In this document: positions 47,300 to 57,974 of the stretch, in pieces
Layout: the number at the start of each line of letters is the position of its first letter
Position numbering within the stretch: the stretch's first letter is position 1
Assembly: GCF_040183065.1 (NCBI RefSeq)
Contig: NC_091117.1
Location: 96,994,001-97,058,000 of the forward strand
Length of the DNA stretch: 64,000 nucleotides
Direction of reading: 5' to 3'
Source: Periplaneta americana
Lineage: Eukaryota; Arthropoda; Insecta; Blattodea; Blattidae
Notes under the pieces: model-generated
What the model was told of the DNA's origin: nothing
The model's input: only the letters and a program-made list of their open reading frames with translations
Databases searched by the model: none
Position numbers and translations under genes: made by a program

Positions 47300-48320
47300 A
47301 CTTTGAATAGCATGTGTTGCTGCTTTTATTTAGATTTAAAATCGGGGGAGATCATTCTGCCAGATCCTGTATAAGGAGCAGAACAAATACCAATGAATAT
47401 TATGATACCCACTGATAAATATCATTATTATTTATTACTTTATTCCCTGTTTTAGATAGTTTTCCGCTATTTACAAGTTTATATAAGAAACAGCAATGCC
47501 AAACAGGAACAATAAGTATTACTTATGAATGGTAATTCATGTGCGTTTCATATTTGTACAACCCTCGTAGCATCTATGACTAGAACCTTCATGTCTTGCA
47601 TAGCATTTGTTAACAATCTGTCTGGACTAGTTTCAACCCACGTGCTATTCTGTGGGCATGCCTGTCATACATAGTCAATAGTATTGTACCGGTATATAGT
47701 AATTTGTCATTCCTTCATACTGTACAACATTCAAACAACTGTATCTCCACACCCATTAAAAATTGGTTACATGTTTATAAATGAACTTTTTTACTCAGTA
47801 TAGACTATACTACCATACTCTAAAATATTTATTATTCCTCCTGAATCACTCTGTGTGTAATACATTTCCCCTCGCCGTCACCCTGCAACATTGCTACAAT
47901 ACTTGCCTCAATACACAGGACTTTCAAAGTTTTGCTACAGCCAAATTTTCAGTTATCTTCACATGAACATAAACTGCGATCTATTAAATGAAATTTAAAA
48001 TCTACACAATATCTTAATAAAGGATAGGGAAACAGATAATATGTCTCATCAGCATCTCACATTTTCGTGTTTATAAAGGTAAGCGATATAAAATGGAGAA
48101 ATAATAACGGCAGTGTTATGTGAAGTATTTACACATACAGTTGTAATCCCCTGGTAGAGGAGAAGAGAAGGCCTGATGGCCTTATCTCTACCAGGTTAAA
48201 TAAATAATAATAAATACAGCCTGCAAGTATTTTCAAATGGTAAAAGTAAACAATATTCTACTACGGCAAACATAGCTGAGAATTAGGATGATTGAAAATT
48301 ATAAAATACCAGTGAATTTG
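47300..48320. other. AT-rich intron sequence
   Basis: No gene or repeat family recognised. Confidence 0.4.
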
Positions 48321-48325
48321 ATATA

Positions 48326-49218
48326 CAGGGTGTTAAAAAAAGTATACAATATTTTAGGAGGCGCTAGTATGCATAAAAACAAGAAAATAATGTCTAATAA
48401 CATGGGTCCTATAACACATACTTTCTGAGATCTGAACACTTGTTCACAGGAGGTGCTCAATGTGACGTCCATTCATGGCAATGCATTTCTCTGCCCTTTG
48501 GTGTAAGGAATCACGCACTCTTTGAAATTTACCACAACGAAAAGTCTAGGAGATTTAGGTTTGGGGAACGAGCAGGCCAAGGTGTGGGGCCTCCCAGACC
48601 AATTCAGCAGTCCTGAAATGTCAGCGTCAGATGTTCACACACATTGCAGAGAAAATGTGCTCGTGTGCCATCGTGCATGAACCACATCTGTAGTCTTTGC
48701 TGACATGACACATACTCCAGCAAGGTAGGCAATACATTAATAAGAAAGTCCTGATAACGAGCCCCAGTTAATCTCTGTGGTAGCACGTATGGCCCTTAAT
48801 CTATTGCCAAGAACGCCTGCTCATACATTGATTGAGAGTCGGTACTGATGCCTTCTGTCTTCAACTGCATGGGGATTTTCATCAGCCCACACATGCTGAT
48901 TACGAAAATTCACATCATCATCTCTGCTCAACCCCGCTCATATCTGCAATCAGACTTTTGTTTTCAGTATTTCTTGCGACATATCAGTATTCCATGCCAG
49001 GGGTGTCAACTATGGTATGTTTATCTGGTAGTCTGCTGTATTGTAGTGCATAGGAATGCATTGCCATGAATTGATGTCACATCGAGTACCTTCTATGAAC
49101 AAGTGTTCAGATCTCAGAAAGTATGTGTTGTAGGACCCATGTTTATTAGACATTATTTTCTTGTGTTGATGCATACTATCACCTCCTAAAATATTGAATA
49201 CTTTTTTTTAACACACTA
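48326..49218 (-). mobile_element. Mariner-like element with ~110-bp inverted repeats
   Basis: Inverted repeats of about 110 bp (48326-48440 and about 49105-49218) share TAGTATGCAT, AATAATGTCTAATAA, CATGGGTCCTA and TACTTTCTGAGATCTGAACA. A TA lies outside each end (48324-48325, 49219-49220). The minus strand encodes transposase pieces: VWADENPHAVEDRRHQYRLS, then VLPQRLTGARYQDFLINVLP (near 48786) through WFMHDGTRAHFLCNV, and a final IPYTKGQRNALP-like tail. The second catalytic Asp (MHDG) is kept, but both ends of the protein are deleted and frameshifted. Confidence 0.87.
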
Positions 49219-49224
49219 TATATT

Positions 49225-50200
49225 CTATCTATGTTAGATTTGTTACTGCTGCTCGGCACTGTGTTCACATATAATAAAGAACAGCAAATAATTATGATAT
49301 GTTTATAATGTAGTGAACGAAATAAAAAAATTACAGAATAAAATAAACAGACCAATTAACCAAAATATCTCGCTATAGGCTACCATAAACGGCACAATAG
49401 GGAAGAAATGGTACAGACACGTAATTAAAAAATAATAATAGAACGGCCAAAATCATTTCAGGTATACTCAGAAGAGGCTTTTTAGATGAAGATTTGTTTT
49501 CAAAACCTAGAATTGTCAGTAAAGTAACAGTACAGCCGAGTGCACACAGAATCAGATGTGGAGCAGCACGATGCAACATTCTGTCTGTTGGTACTTAACT
49601 CCCACTGATTTCTTATGGTGTGATGCACACAGAATGAGATACTACAAAATGGTTGCAAGCAAACACAAGGAGACGTTGGATAACTGCTTGCATTTGATGG
49701 CGAGCAGAGAATCTGCTGGCTGCAGCTTACTGTGCATGTGTGAGTAGCCATGTCCATGACTGAAAGCTTCCACTATCTAAATGACATTTCATACAAGTTG
49801 AGAGGATACGAAGGCATTTCTTTGCCTTTCTACTTGCCTGAGTCTGTCAGTGACATAGTGGTAGCTGTTACCTCTTATATCTGCACCCCCAAAGCTGTAT
49901 ACACGAAAAAATAAAATATTAAATAAAATTAGATAAATATAAAATACAGTCATATAGATGTTCGACAATTACATGTTTGAATAATTTTAGTGCCATTCTT
50001 ACAATATTTTTAATGTTAATTTATATTATGAAGTTAGGGAGAGCGACACAGTGCAGAATGTATGACGTAGAGTAGCTACTAGAGGTGAAGATAACATTTA
50101 TCTTTTGCTCTCAATAGCTTTTTAATGTGCCAGGTGATTTGAATAGCAATAAAAATGAAGTACAAAAACTTAGACTTTCGAAATATAGATTACTGGTACT
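49225..50200. other. AT-rich intron sequence
   Basis: Short overlapping frames on both strands at 49500-49757 show no family motif. Nothing else supported. Confidence 0.4.
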
Positions 50201-50209
50201 GGTACTAAT

Positions 50210-51166
50210 GGACATTCTGAAGAAACTAAGGAAAGACAGGAGGCTGTTCAGTAACCTATATATAAAACAAGAGTCAAAGTCAGGATAGGAAGTGAAATAG
50301 GGAGAGGAGTAAGACAAGGATGCCCTTTATCATCTACACTGTTCAACATCTACTTGGAAGATTTGGTGAAAAATTGTTTTCAGAACATGGGAGAGGTATA
50401 AGTAGGAAGAAGAAGAATAAAGTGCATGAGATTTGCTGATGATATGATGTTGTTAGCAGAAGAGGAGACAATACTAAGGGATATGCTACAGGAGCTAAAT
50501 GACAGCTGTGAGCAGTGTGGGGTGAAGATAAATGTAAACAAGACGAAGATCATGGATGTCGCAAGAAAAATAAGGAAGGTAAACGTCCAAATTCTAAATG
50601 AGGCAGTAAAGCAAGTGAACAGCTTCAAATATTTGGGATGTACTATAAGCAGTAACATGAGCTGCAGCCAGGAAGTCAAAAGGAGGATAGCAATGGCAAA
50701 GGAAGCTTTTAATAGAAAAAGGAGCATCTTCTGTGGACCTCTGGAAAAGAACTAAGGGACTAGTGAAGTGCTTTGTGTGGAGTGTGGCACTGTATCGGGC
50801 AGAAACATGGACATTACGACGAAATGAAGAGAAACGAATAGAAGCATTTGAAATGTGGATATGGAGAAGAATGGAGTGTGTGAAGTGGACAGACATAATA
50901 AGAAATGAAGTTGTGTTGGAAAGACTGGGTGAAGAAAGAATGATGCTGAAACTGATCAGAAAGAGAAAATGGAGTTAGTTGGGTCACTAGCTGAGAAGAA
51001 ACTGCCTACTGAAGGATGCACTGAAAGGAATGATGAATGGGAGAATAGTTCAGGGCAGAAGATGATATCAGATATTAGACGACATTAAGATATGTGGATC
51101 ATATGGGGAGACTAAGAGGAAGGCAGAAAATAGGAAAGATTGGAGAATGCCTGCCCATAGGCAGAA
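50210..51166 (+). mobile_element. Second LINE family, plus-strand 5'-truncated copy
   Basis: It begins near RLFSNLYIKQ. It continues in shifted frames with RQGCPLSSTLFNIYLED, MRFADDMMLLAEEETILRD (catalytic FADD), FKYLGCTISSNMSCSQEVKRRIAMAKEAFNRKRS, LYRAETWTLRRNEEKRIEAFEMWIW and the terminal GCCCATAGGCAGAACAC motif. Instead of the (AATG)n tail of its relatives it runs into (CA)n at 51166-51187. Frameshifts at about 50290 and about 50735 inactivate it. Confidence 0.88.
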
Positions 51167-51190
51167 CACACACACACACACACACACATA

Positions 51191-51426
51191 TCCAATTCCA
51201 AAACTGTTCAAATCCATTTTTTTTTAAATTGAGATAATGGCGGTTTCGTCATCTACCTAAATGTCTCTAGCAATTTTCTAATGAATGTTGTGCCTAAATT
51301 CCCTCTTTCCTTCCATAAATAAGCTTCAAATATGACGAACACTGCAAACAATTAGGAAAAAAGTTATCTGTTTTTGGCGTTTCCTGAAAATTGTTAAGAA
51401 TGGATGTAGACAGTTTTGGAATTGGA
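51191..51426. mobile_element. Small inverted-repeat element next to the LINE tail
   Basis: TCCAATTCCAAAACTGTTCA at 51191-51210 is mirrored by the complement ending at 51426, with ~30-bp arms that include an ATCCATT block. The interior is AT-rich and non-coding. No target duplication was found. Confidence 0.55.
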
Positions 51427-51429
51427 GGC

Positions 51430-51432
<3 letters not shown>

Positions 51433-51463
<31 letters not shown>
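51433..51463. repeat. (TA)n microsatellite
   Basis: About 15 AT/TA dinucleotides directly after the small inverted-repeat element. Confidence 0.95.
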
Positions 51464-51464
<1 letters not shown>

Positions 51465-51815
51465 TTATGTACGTATGGTACAAATTTTAAATAATGAAAT
51501 TTATCACTGTGTTGTAAGTCAATTAGTCGAATGTTTCTGAAATGGATAGTGACATCTTCTCCTTCACTGTTGGTAGAGAGTGTGAGTAAAGGGGAAAGGT
51601 CCAACAACCAAACTGAAAATGGAATTATAGATAGGCTACTATTGTTGCGTAGTGACCATTATTCAGAATGGAGCTCGATGCAGATAAATTAGTTGTTTCA
51701 ATACAGATAGATATGTTCTGTACAATCCCACTTTGAAACAATATCATGACAACAATGTGGTTTCTAAAATGTGGGAGGAAATTGCAAATAATATGAAAGC
51801 ACCAGGTGAGTAATA

Positions 51816-52029
51816 CTTACTTACTTACTGGCTTTTAAGGAAACCGGAGGTTCATTGCCACCCTCACATAAGCCCGCCATTGGTCCCTATCCTAAGCAAA
51901 ATTAATCCATTCTCTATCATCATATCCCACCTCCCTCAAATCCATTTTAATATTATCTTCCCATCTACGTCTCGGCCTCCCTAAAGGTCTTTTTCCCTCC
52001 GGCCTCCCAACTAACACTCTATATGCATT
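51816..52029 (-). mobile_element. RTE-like LINE 3' end, copy E, with 15-bp target duplication
   Basis: A 214-bp minus-strand 3' end (AAGT tail, then coding for the last ~55 residues). It is bounded by the exact direct repeat ACCAGGTGAGTAATA at 51801-51815 and 52030-52044. The perfect duplication and clean truncation show target-primed insertion and a relatively recent date. Confidence 0.95.
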
Positions 52030-52254
52030 ACCAGGTGAGTAATAACTAATAATAATTTGTAGTAGGTCCACTTCTCTGCTCTATACTATACTCATTATTG
52101 CTTTAATATATTTCATTATTGTGACTCATGAAGTAGTCATAAACATACACAATGACGTTTGTGCACTATATTTATAATGTACTTACAGTAAAATAAATCA
52201 TTAAGTATTAGGTGTGCTTAGGAAATAAACCAAATACAAAAAAATTTCTAATAC

Positions 52255-52840
52255 AGTCTTCATTCACTAAGACCATTTTCTAGGCTAGTACAGTTTTCCA
52301 AACCCACACAACCAGCAGATCAGTTGTCGAGAGCAGACAGTGTCTGATACAGACAGTCTTCATTCACTGAGACCATTTTCTAGGCTAGTGCAGTTTTCCA
52401 AACCCACACAACCAGCAGATCAGTTGTCGAGAGCAGACAGTGTCTGATACAGACAGTCTTCATTCACTGAGACCATTTTCTAGGCTAGTGCAGTTTTCAA
52501 ACCCACACAACCAGCAGATCAGTTGTCGAGAGCAGACAGTGTCTGATACAGACAGTCTTCATTCACTGAGACCATTTTCTAGGCTAGTGCAGTTTTCAAA
52601 CCCACACAACCAGCAGATCAGTTGTCGAGAGCAGACAGTGTCTGATACAGACAGTCTTCATTCACTGAGACCATTTTCTAGGCTAGTGCAGTTTTCAAAC
52701 CCACACAACCAGCAGATCAGTTGTCGAGAGCAGACAGTGTCTGATACAGACAGTCTTCATTCACTGAGACCATTTTCTAGGCTAGTGCAGTTTTCAAACC
52801 CACACAACCAGCAGATCAGTTGTCGAGAGCAGACAGTGTT
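52255..52840. repeat. 99-100-bp minisatellite, six units
   Basis: Units start at about 52255, 52355, 52455, 52554, 52653 and 52752, each beginning AGTCTTCATTCACTGAGACC. The first two periods are 100 bp and the later ones 99 bp, owing to loss of one C in a CC run. Later units are essentially identical. Because 99 is a multiple of three, a 162-codon frame with a perfect 33-residue repeat appears at 52440-52928. I regard that frame as an artefact. Confidence 0.97.
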
Positions 52841-52929
52841 AAGCTGTTGTGAGACATTGTCAAACACTGTAAAGCAAAATGTCACATCTGATTTTGTGTG
52901 CACCTGGCCTAACATTTTAACAAAATAAT

Positions 52930-53680
52930 ATATTCTTAATCAAGAACGTTTTACCTAGTTCCCATTGTTATGGTGAGGATATACACATAACACATATACC
53001 TGCACATACATAAACACGTACTCATCCATAAGCACCCACATATGAAAATAAAACATACAGAAGAACACATAATTCGTTAACATCTCTAAAATAAAACTGT
53101 TACAATAAACAAGTAACATCACTGATATTCCCTGTTCATTTGTTAATATATTTTTAGCTCAAGTGACTGGCAAAATATGAAATTCCCCCTATGTGTCTCA
53201 GAAGGTAGAAATAGCATTACCTGAAACCTATACCAGTTTAATAAACTGACTTAAATCGTTTTTGGTAGTATCATGTTCTCTAGATATATGATAAACAATT
53301 GTATCTGCAGTTGTGTTTTATATCGTTAATTCCATCTCTCGCATGTGTTTTTGAAGGGTAGAGCCGTTGTTTACAATCTTCAGGGCCAAAATCTGGGATC
53401 AGTGGCTTTTAGAGAACTGGAAAATATGTCACAGTGCTGGCTGGCAGGCCAGACATTTTCTTATGGGTCTGTGATAACATGATGATAGAAGAGAAAAGAA
53501 AATTCTTCAAAATTCCCCAACATCGTCTTTATCACAGAGTCCAATGAGTCATCAGAAACTGAAAAAAAGTCTCTGGCAAAGTGCTACACATTTGGCTCAT
53601 ACAGTACCGAATTTTAAATAAAAGGTATCTATTTTCTGTCGAACTATTTAATGGAGGTAAACTGGCTACATTTAATGTAG
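52930..53680. other. AT-rich intron sequence
   Basis: No gene or repeat family recognised. Confidence 0.4.
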
Positions 53681-53687
53681 AATTATA

Positions 53688-54271
53688 CGAGGGTTGGGGC
53701 ATAAGCCATGGCAACTATTTTTTTTTTCATAAGTTAAGTGATGGTATCACGAGATGTAGATGTCGTATGTCTTATGTCATATGGCATCCAGAGTATGTAG
53801 TCGCATCACTAGATGGCAGTGTCACATATGGTAATTGCACAGATAGCAATGTGAATTCAGTTGTGAGTCGACCGCTGTGCCATTCATCCATAATACGAGT
53901 ATGTGGTCACATCACTACAGGGATGGCAGTGTGATATACGTAGTTATCGCACAGAAAGCGATGTTACGCATAATGCAATTGTGAGTCGATCCCGGGTAGA
54001 ATGAATGTGGGTGGGTATGTGTGCTGCAATGTTATTCCAATTACTATAATAAACACAAGAAGCGTATTTGATCCCTACCCTACCTTATCCTACACATACT
54101 GTCCTTTCAAGTAGCATGACACTGTGTCGTTTATGGATGTTTGATCCCTGCCCTACACTACCCTATTAGTACACATACTCTGCCCTTTCATTTGCATATT
54201 TAAAAATTTCGAACTGCGCCCATATTCTCACAAAAAAAAAATAGTTGCCATGATTTATGCCCCAACTCTCG
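53688..54271. mobile_element. MITE with TACGAGGG-type ends (mariner-like)
   Basis: Inverted ends TACGAGGGTTGGGGCATAA and TACGAGAGTTGGGGCATAA extend over about 42 bp including GCAACTATTTTTTTTT, with TA at the outer border (53686 and 54272-54273). TACGAGGG-type ends with TA borders are typical of Tc1/mariner-related MITEs. Two internal diverged duplications (CACATCACTA...GATGGCAGTGT and TGATCCCT...CTACAC...CCTTTCA) show that the inside grew by tandem duplication. No transposase. Confidence 0.82.
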
Positions 54272-54279
54272 TAATTAGG

Positions 54280-54670
54280 TACAAAAAAAAAAAAGAGTCC
54301 TCACTTACTTGTATTATATGAATTATATAAAATGAGCATTTATGAGTAACATTTTAACTATATTGTAGTTAAAGAATTAAGTGGTCAAGATTGGTGGGTA
54401 TTGTAGGAAGCAAAGCAAGTCAGTGTATACATTTTCATTCAACCTTTTAAGGATGGTATACTCTACCATCAAAAAAATATCTGATGTCATAATCTTATTC
54501 TTAAAAGAAAAATGGAATCATCTATGAGATTACACACCACCTGTTATGTTGACAGAATATCATTATGTAGTCCATCAGCTAATATTGTGTATGAATCTAA
54601 ACTCACATCATTCAACCTTTATCGATGTGTAATATTTTAAGTTTTTGATAATTAATATTATTCCAATTTA
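54280..54670. other. Intron sequence upstream of an exon
   Basis: Nothing recognised. Confidence 0.4.
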
Positions 54671-54679
54671 AAGACTTAC

Positions 54680-54746
54680 CACAGAAACAAATGTCGCACT
54701 GAGAGTGTCCAGTGGCAGGGAGTCCACATAAAGCTGTTGCTTTTTA
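54680..54746 (-). CDS. Internal coding exon of the NPF-motif gene
   Basis: On the minus strand, an acceptor (ATTCTGTGTTGCAG) and a consensus donor (GTAAGTC) bound 67 bp. In the frame that continues from the exon at 61415 (one leading base) it reads KKQQLYVDSLPLDTLSATF and ends in phase 0 at VSV, which fits the phase-0 start of the NPF exon at 40203. The call rests on splice consensus and matching phases; the protein family is unknown. Confidence 0.55.
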
Positions 54747-54829
54747 CTGCAACACAGAATATGCAGTGTTCTCAAAATTTGTTGCAAGATGTTCACATTG
54801 AAGTTAAATAGTATAAACATCCACTATAA

Positions 54830-55300
54830 CTGGAGGAAAAGAGAGAGCATTATGTGCCCAATATGACCACCGTTCATGATAAGGCAGGCATCAGCACGTT
54901 CCCTGATTGAAAATCACACATGTTCAAATATCTCTGATTTGTCTCTAATGAGTTAACCAGAGTTTGTTAATATTATCAACAGAGCTAGAATACATAAAAT
55001 ATTTCAAATACACCCAAACAAAAAGTTCAGAGGATTGAAATCAGGGGACTTGGGAGGCCATGGTATTGGTAAGCCATGGTCAATACACCGATTGAAGTTC
55101 GTGCACAAGAACTCTCGAATGTTAAAAATGAAAGTGAGTCTGTGCTCCATAATGCATATACCACAGCAGTTGCCTTTCCCAAAGATGAATTTCAAAATAT
55201 CGCATGCATGTGCATGTTGCAAAAGATGGAGGTACGCACGACCATAAAGTCTGCTAAGTAAGAAATGAGGTTGCAAATGTACGAGATGTATTCAGTTGGT
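54830..55300 (-). pseudogene. Mariner-like transposase C-terminal relic
   Basis: The minus strand encodes PWPPKSPDFNPLNFLFGCI, the third-acid region of mariner-type transposases (usually SPDLNPLDFFLWG). The last acid is changed to Asn. It is preceded by degenerate core sequence and followed by an IREACACLIMNGGHIGH-like C-terminus near 54850-54910. Frameshifts interrupt it. No inverted ends were found. Confidence 0.7.
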
Positions 55301-55309
55301 GGTCACAGT

Positions 55310-55690
55310 GATGACATCACATCTAGGAAACAGTTGGTTTCCGGATTATGTTTATTAAAACTTTTTTGTCTTGTTTAATTGTCCTCTAGTCACTGCTGCA
55401 GTTTGTACCTATGATTATGAAACACTCCATACAAGTTACAAAAAGTCTTTCGAAAAAGTTGATATTATCTAACTAAAAATGATACCACACAATGAAATGT
55501 AAACAAAAAAAAAAAAGTGAAACAACATAGATAGAAATAAATGTTTCTACTTGCAGATAACCAAGTTATTATCGAAAATTCTGAAGAAGCTTACAAAGAA
55601 GTATACTCACATCAACCAACACAGAGAAACCTGTATGTATAATTCTTGTTTGTATGGTTTTCTTGAATACATTGTTCAATTTGTAAAGTT
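55310..55690. other. Intron sequence
   Basis: Nothing recognised. Confidence 0.4.
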
Positions 55691-55699
55691 GTAGGAAGC

Positions 55700-55880
55700 A
55701 GTGCCTGTTAGTTAGTGCTATCACGGCTAGTCTTTAATCCAGACAGCCTGGGTTCGATCCCCAGCCTGATTGTTATGGAATTCGTGGTGAATAAAGCAGC
55801 TGTTGCAGAGGGTTTTTCTCGGAGTACTCCCATTTCCCTCTTTTATTACACCAACACTCTCCATCTCTCTTTCATTTAAT
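55700..55880 (+). mobile_element. tRNA-derived SINE, different head family
   Basis: A tRNA-like head with a clear B-box (TGGGTTCGATCCCCAGCC at about 55748-55766) is followed by a body containing GGGTTTTTCTCGGAGTACTCCC. It resembles insect tRNA SINEs. The 3' limit near 55880 is approximate. Confidence 0.55.
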
Positions 55881-55947
55881 TTATTTACCAGTAATTATTT
55901 CTGTAAGTTTTACTTTGTTTTTAGTTAAGAAATGCCCAACTAAAATG

Positions 55948-56019
<72 letters not shown>
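55948..56019. repeat. (TAA)n array
   Basis: A perfect trinucleotide array immediately upstream of a LINE 3' fragment. Confidence 0.95.
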
Positions 56020-56020
<1 letters not shown>

Positions 56021-56245
56021 TTATGAGGACGGGTGAAGAAAAATTATCAAAAGAAGGCACTGAAACTTGAAGTAAATGGGAAAAAACCTGTTGGAAGACC
56101 TAGAACAAAATGGGAAGATCAAATTAAGATGGATGTTGAAAAAAAAAAGAAACCTTGACAAGTAGTAGAAGAGAAAAGCCGAGAGGACCGTGACAGATGG
56201 ACGATGCTCTCATACTCATCTCCACAACCAGGAACACGAGTTTAG

Positions 56246-56248
<3 letters not shown>
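56020..56248 (+). mobile_element. Third LINE family, 3' end only
   Basis: Codons read KALKLEVNGKKPVGRPRTKWEDQIKMDV, then REDRDRWTMLSYSSPQPGT and a stop just before (TAA)n. This GRPRxxWEDQIKxD...DRDRW arrangement is the usual C-terminus of RTE-like LINE proteins, but the sequence differs from the other two families here. A run of A at about 56141-56150 causes a frameshift. Confidence 0.75.

Positions 56249-56298
<50 letters not shown>
56249..56298. repeat. (TAA)n array
   Basis: It forms the tail of the third-family LINE and precedes the next LINE fragment. Confidence 0.95.
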
Positions 56299-56301
<3 letters not shown>

Positions 56302-56302
56302 T

Positions 56303-56731
56303 AAACTTGGACTCTCACTTTGAGAGAGGAACATAGGTTAAGGGTGTTTGAGAATAAAGTGCTTAGAAAAATATTTGGGGCTAAGAGGGATGAAGTTACA
56401 GGAGAATGGAGAAAGTTACACAACAGAGAACTGCACGCATTGTATTCCTCACCTGACATAATTAGGAACATTAAATCCATATGTCTGAGATGGGCAGTGC
56501 ATGTAGCACATATGGGCGAATCCAGAAATGCATATAGAGTGTTAGTTGGAAGGCCGGAGGGAAAAAGACCTTTGGGGAGACTGAGACATAGATGGGAAAA
56601 TAATATTTAAATGGATTTGAGGGAGGTGGGATGTGATGATAGAGACTGGATTAATCTTGCTCAGGATAGAGACCAATGGTAGGCTTATGTGAGGGTGGTA
56701 ATGAACCTCCGAGTTCCTTAAAAGTAAGTAA

Positions 56732-56732
<1 letters not shown>
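56303..56732 (+). mobile_element. RTE-like LINE 3' end, copy F
   Basis: It begins at the [14 protein letters not shown] position and runs to GTTCCTTAAAAG plus TAAG units. Frames are mostly intact up to 56610 ([39 protein letters not shown]), with stops afterwards. It sits between two (TAA)n arrays. Confidence 0.9.

Positions 56733-56781
<49 letters not shown>
56733..56781. repeat. (TAA)n array
   Basis: A perfect array continuous with the TAAG tail of copy F. Confidence 0.95.
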
Positions 56782-56782
<1 letters not shown>

Positions 56783-56817
56783 TCCCCCAATTCAGGTGTT
56801 GGGGAAGGACACATGAA

Positions 56818-57000
56818 GCAACCCAACAGACAAGAAGTGAACAGGAGAAGAGTTTGGGCCAGAAGAAGATACCAGATGATAGAGAACATTAAGATATATG
56901 GATCATATGTGGAGACTAAGAGAAAGACAGAAAATAAGAAAGATTGGAGAATGCTGGGTTTGCAGTGAAAGACCTGCCCTTGGGCAGAACACTACGAATA
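56818..57000 (+). mobile_element. Second LINE family, 3' end
   Basis: A short 3' fragment with AGATACCAGATGATAGA, ATTAAGATATATGGATCATA and the terminal GCAGTGAAAGACCTGCCC and GGGCAGAACACT motifs, then (TAA)n. It is the third distinct LINE family 3' end within 1 kb. Confidence 0.85.
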
Positions 57001-57002
57001 AA

Positions 57003-57068
<66 letters not shown>
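57003..57068. repeat. (TAA)n array
   Basis: A perfect array following the LINE fragment. Confidence 0.95.
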
Positions 57069-57249
57069 CTGTAATAGTTAAAAGTAGGATGGGGTGAAGT
57101 CTTAGAGATAGTTTCCAACACTCATATAGGAAGGGCTTGGGGCTTTGGGCCCTGGGTCTTCTGTCAGGGCTGAGAGAGCATGGTTCATCTATCAACATCG
57201 AATTAAGGACTGCCACTCAGGCCATCTGTCGGACTTCGACAATCATTCC

Positions 57250-57970
57250 ATATACAGAGTGGTTCACTGAACTTTTTCACATCTGATAACAATGTTGCTA
57301 CACACTATGCAACAAATAAAAATTACCGGTAAATTAAACTAAAGGCACATCTGAAGTACATAATGATTATTTTTTTGTGGAGATGACATTAAAGTACAGT
57401 AATGTACATAAATAAAAAATGAACGTAATTACTATGGAAAACAGAAATCCTTGTGGTGGGCAGTCACATTTCTCACAGTGAATGCTCTAGAGATTGTATT
57501 CAAAGACAAGACCATTTGCATTGCAACACTCTGTGTACACTCCATCACTGATCAATTCACTGCTGTCAGTGTTTCTACAGCTACTGCAGCACACGCAGCG
57601 ACAATATAGTCTCATAGTTTCATGTTTTCTACTGTAGTTAAAATCTGCTGGTATACTACTTTTTTACATGAAATCTAATGGCATTATATCAGGCAATCTC
57701 TGAAGAGGACTACCTCTTCTCACTCAACAATTTGGGAGTAGTCATTTTAGTATATTTTTTGCACTAAGGCATTATGAGTAGAACATAGGTCATGCAGATA
57801 CCACATCATTTGATGCAAATTCAGCAGCAGACTTGCAAACAATATGGGTAAGGTGTGTTCCAAGAAACGCCTGTATTTTCGACCTTCAATTCTGATGTCA
57901 ACATTATGAGCATTGAAGACATAGGGAGGGGTGCTTTAGAAATTGTTTTTATGTTTACTCACCTCAGTGA
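57250..57970 (-). pseudogene. Mariner-like transposase relic
   Basis: On the minus strand, LEGRKYRRFLEHTLPILFASL and MMWYLHDLCSTHNA are recognisable around the second catalytic Asp (usually MWFQHDGCPAH). Further on, ENMKL..YIVAACAAVAVETLTAV belongs to the C-terminus. The plus-strand edge at 57250 (TACAGAGTGGTTCA) looks like a mariner end with TA, but its partner was not found. Stops and frameshifts are frequent. Confidence 0.65.
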
Positions 57971-57974
57971 CATT

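Noticed and set aside
48832..49069. Two overlapping plus-strand 73-codon frames
   Set aside because: They lie antisense to the mariner relic and its inverted repeat.
52440..52928. A 162-codon repeat-protein frame (or CRISPR-like array)
   Set aside because: It is produced by a head-to-tail 99-bp minisatellite; units are contiguous with no spacers, and the frame is open only because 99 is divisible by three.
56247..57216. Several frames with long runs of Tyr, Leu, Ile or Asn
   Set aside because: They are translations of (TAA)n arrays and antisense shadows of LINE fragments.
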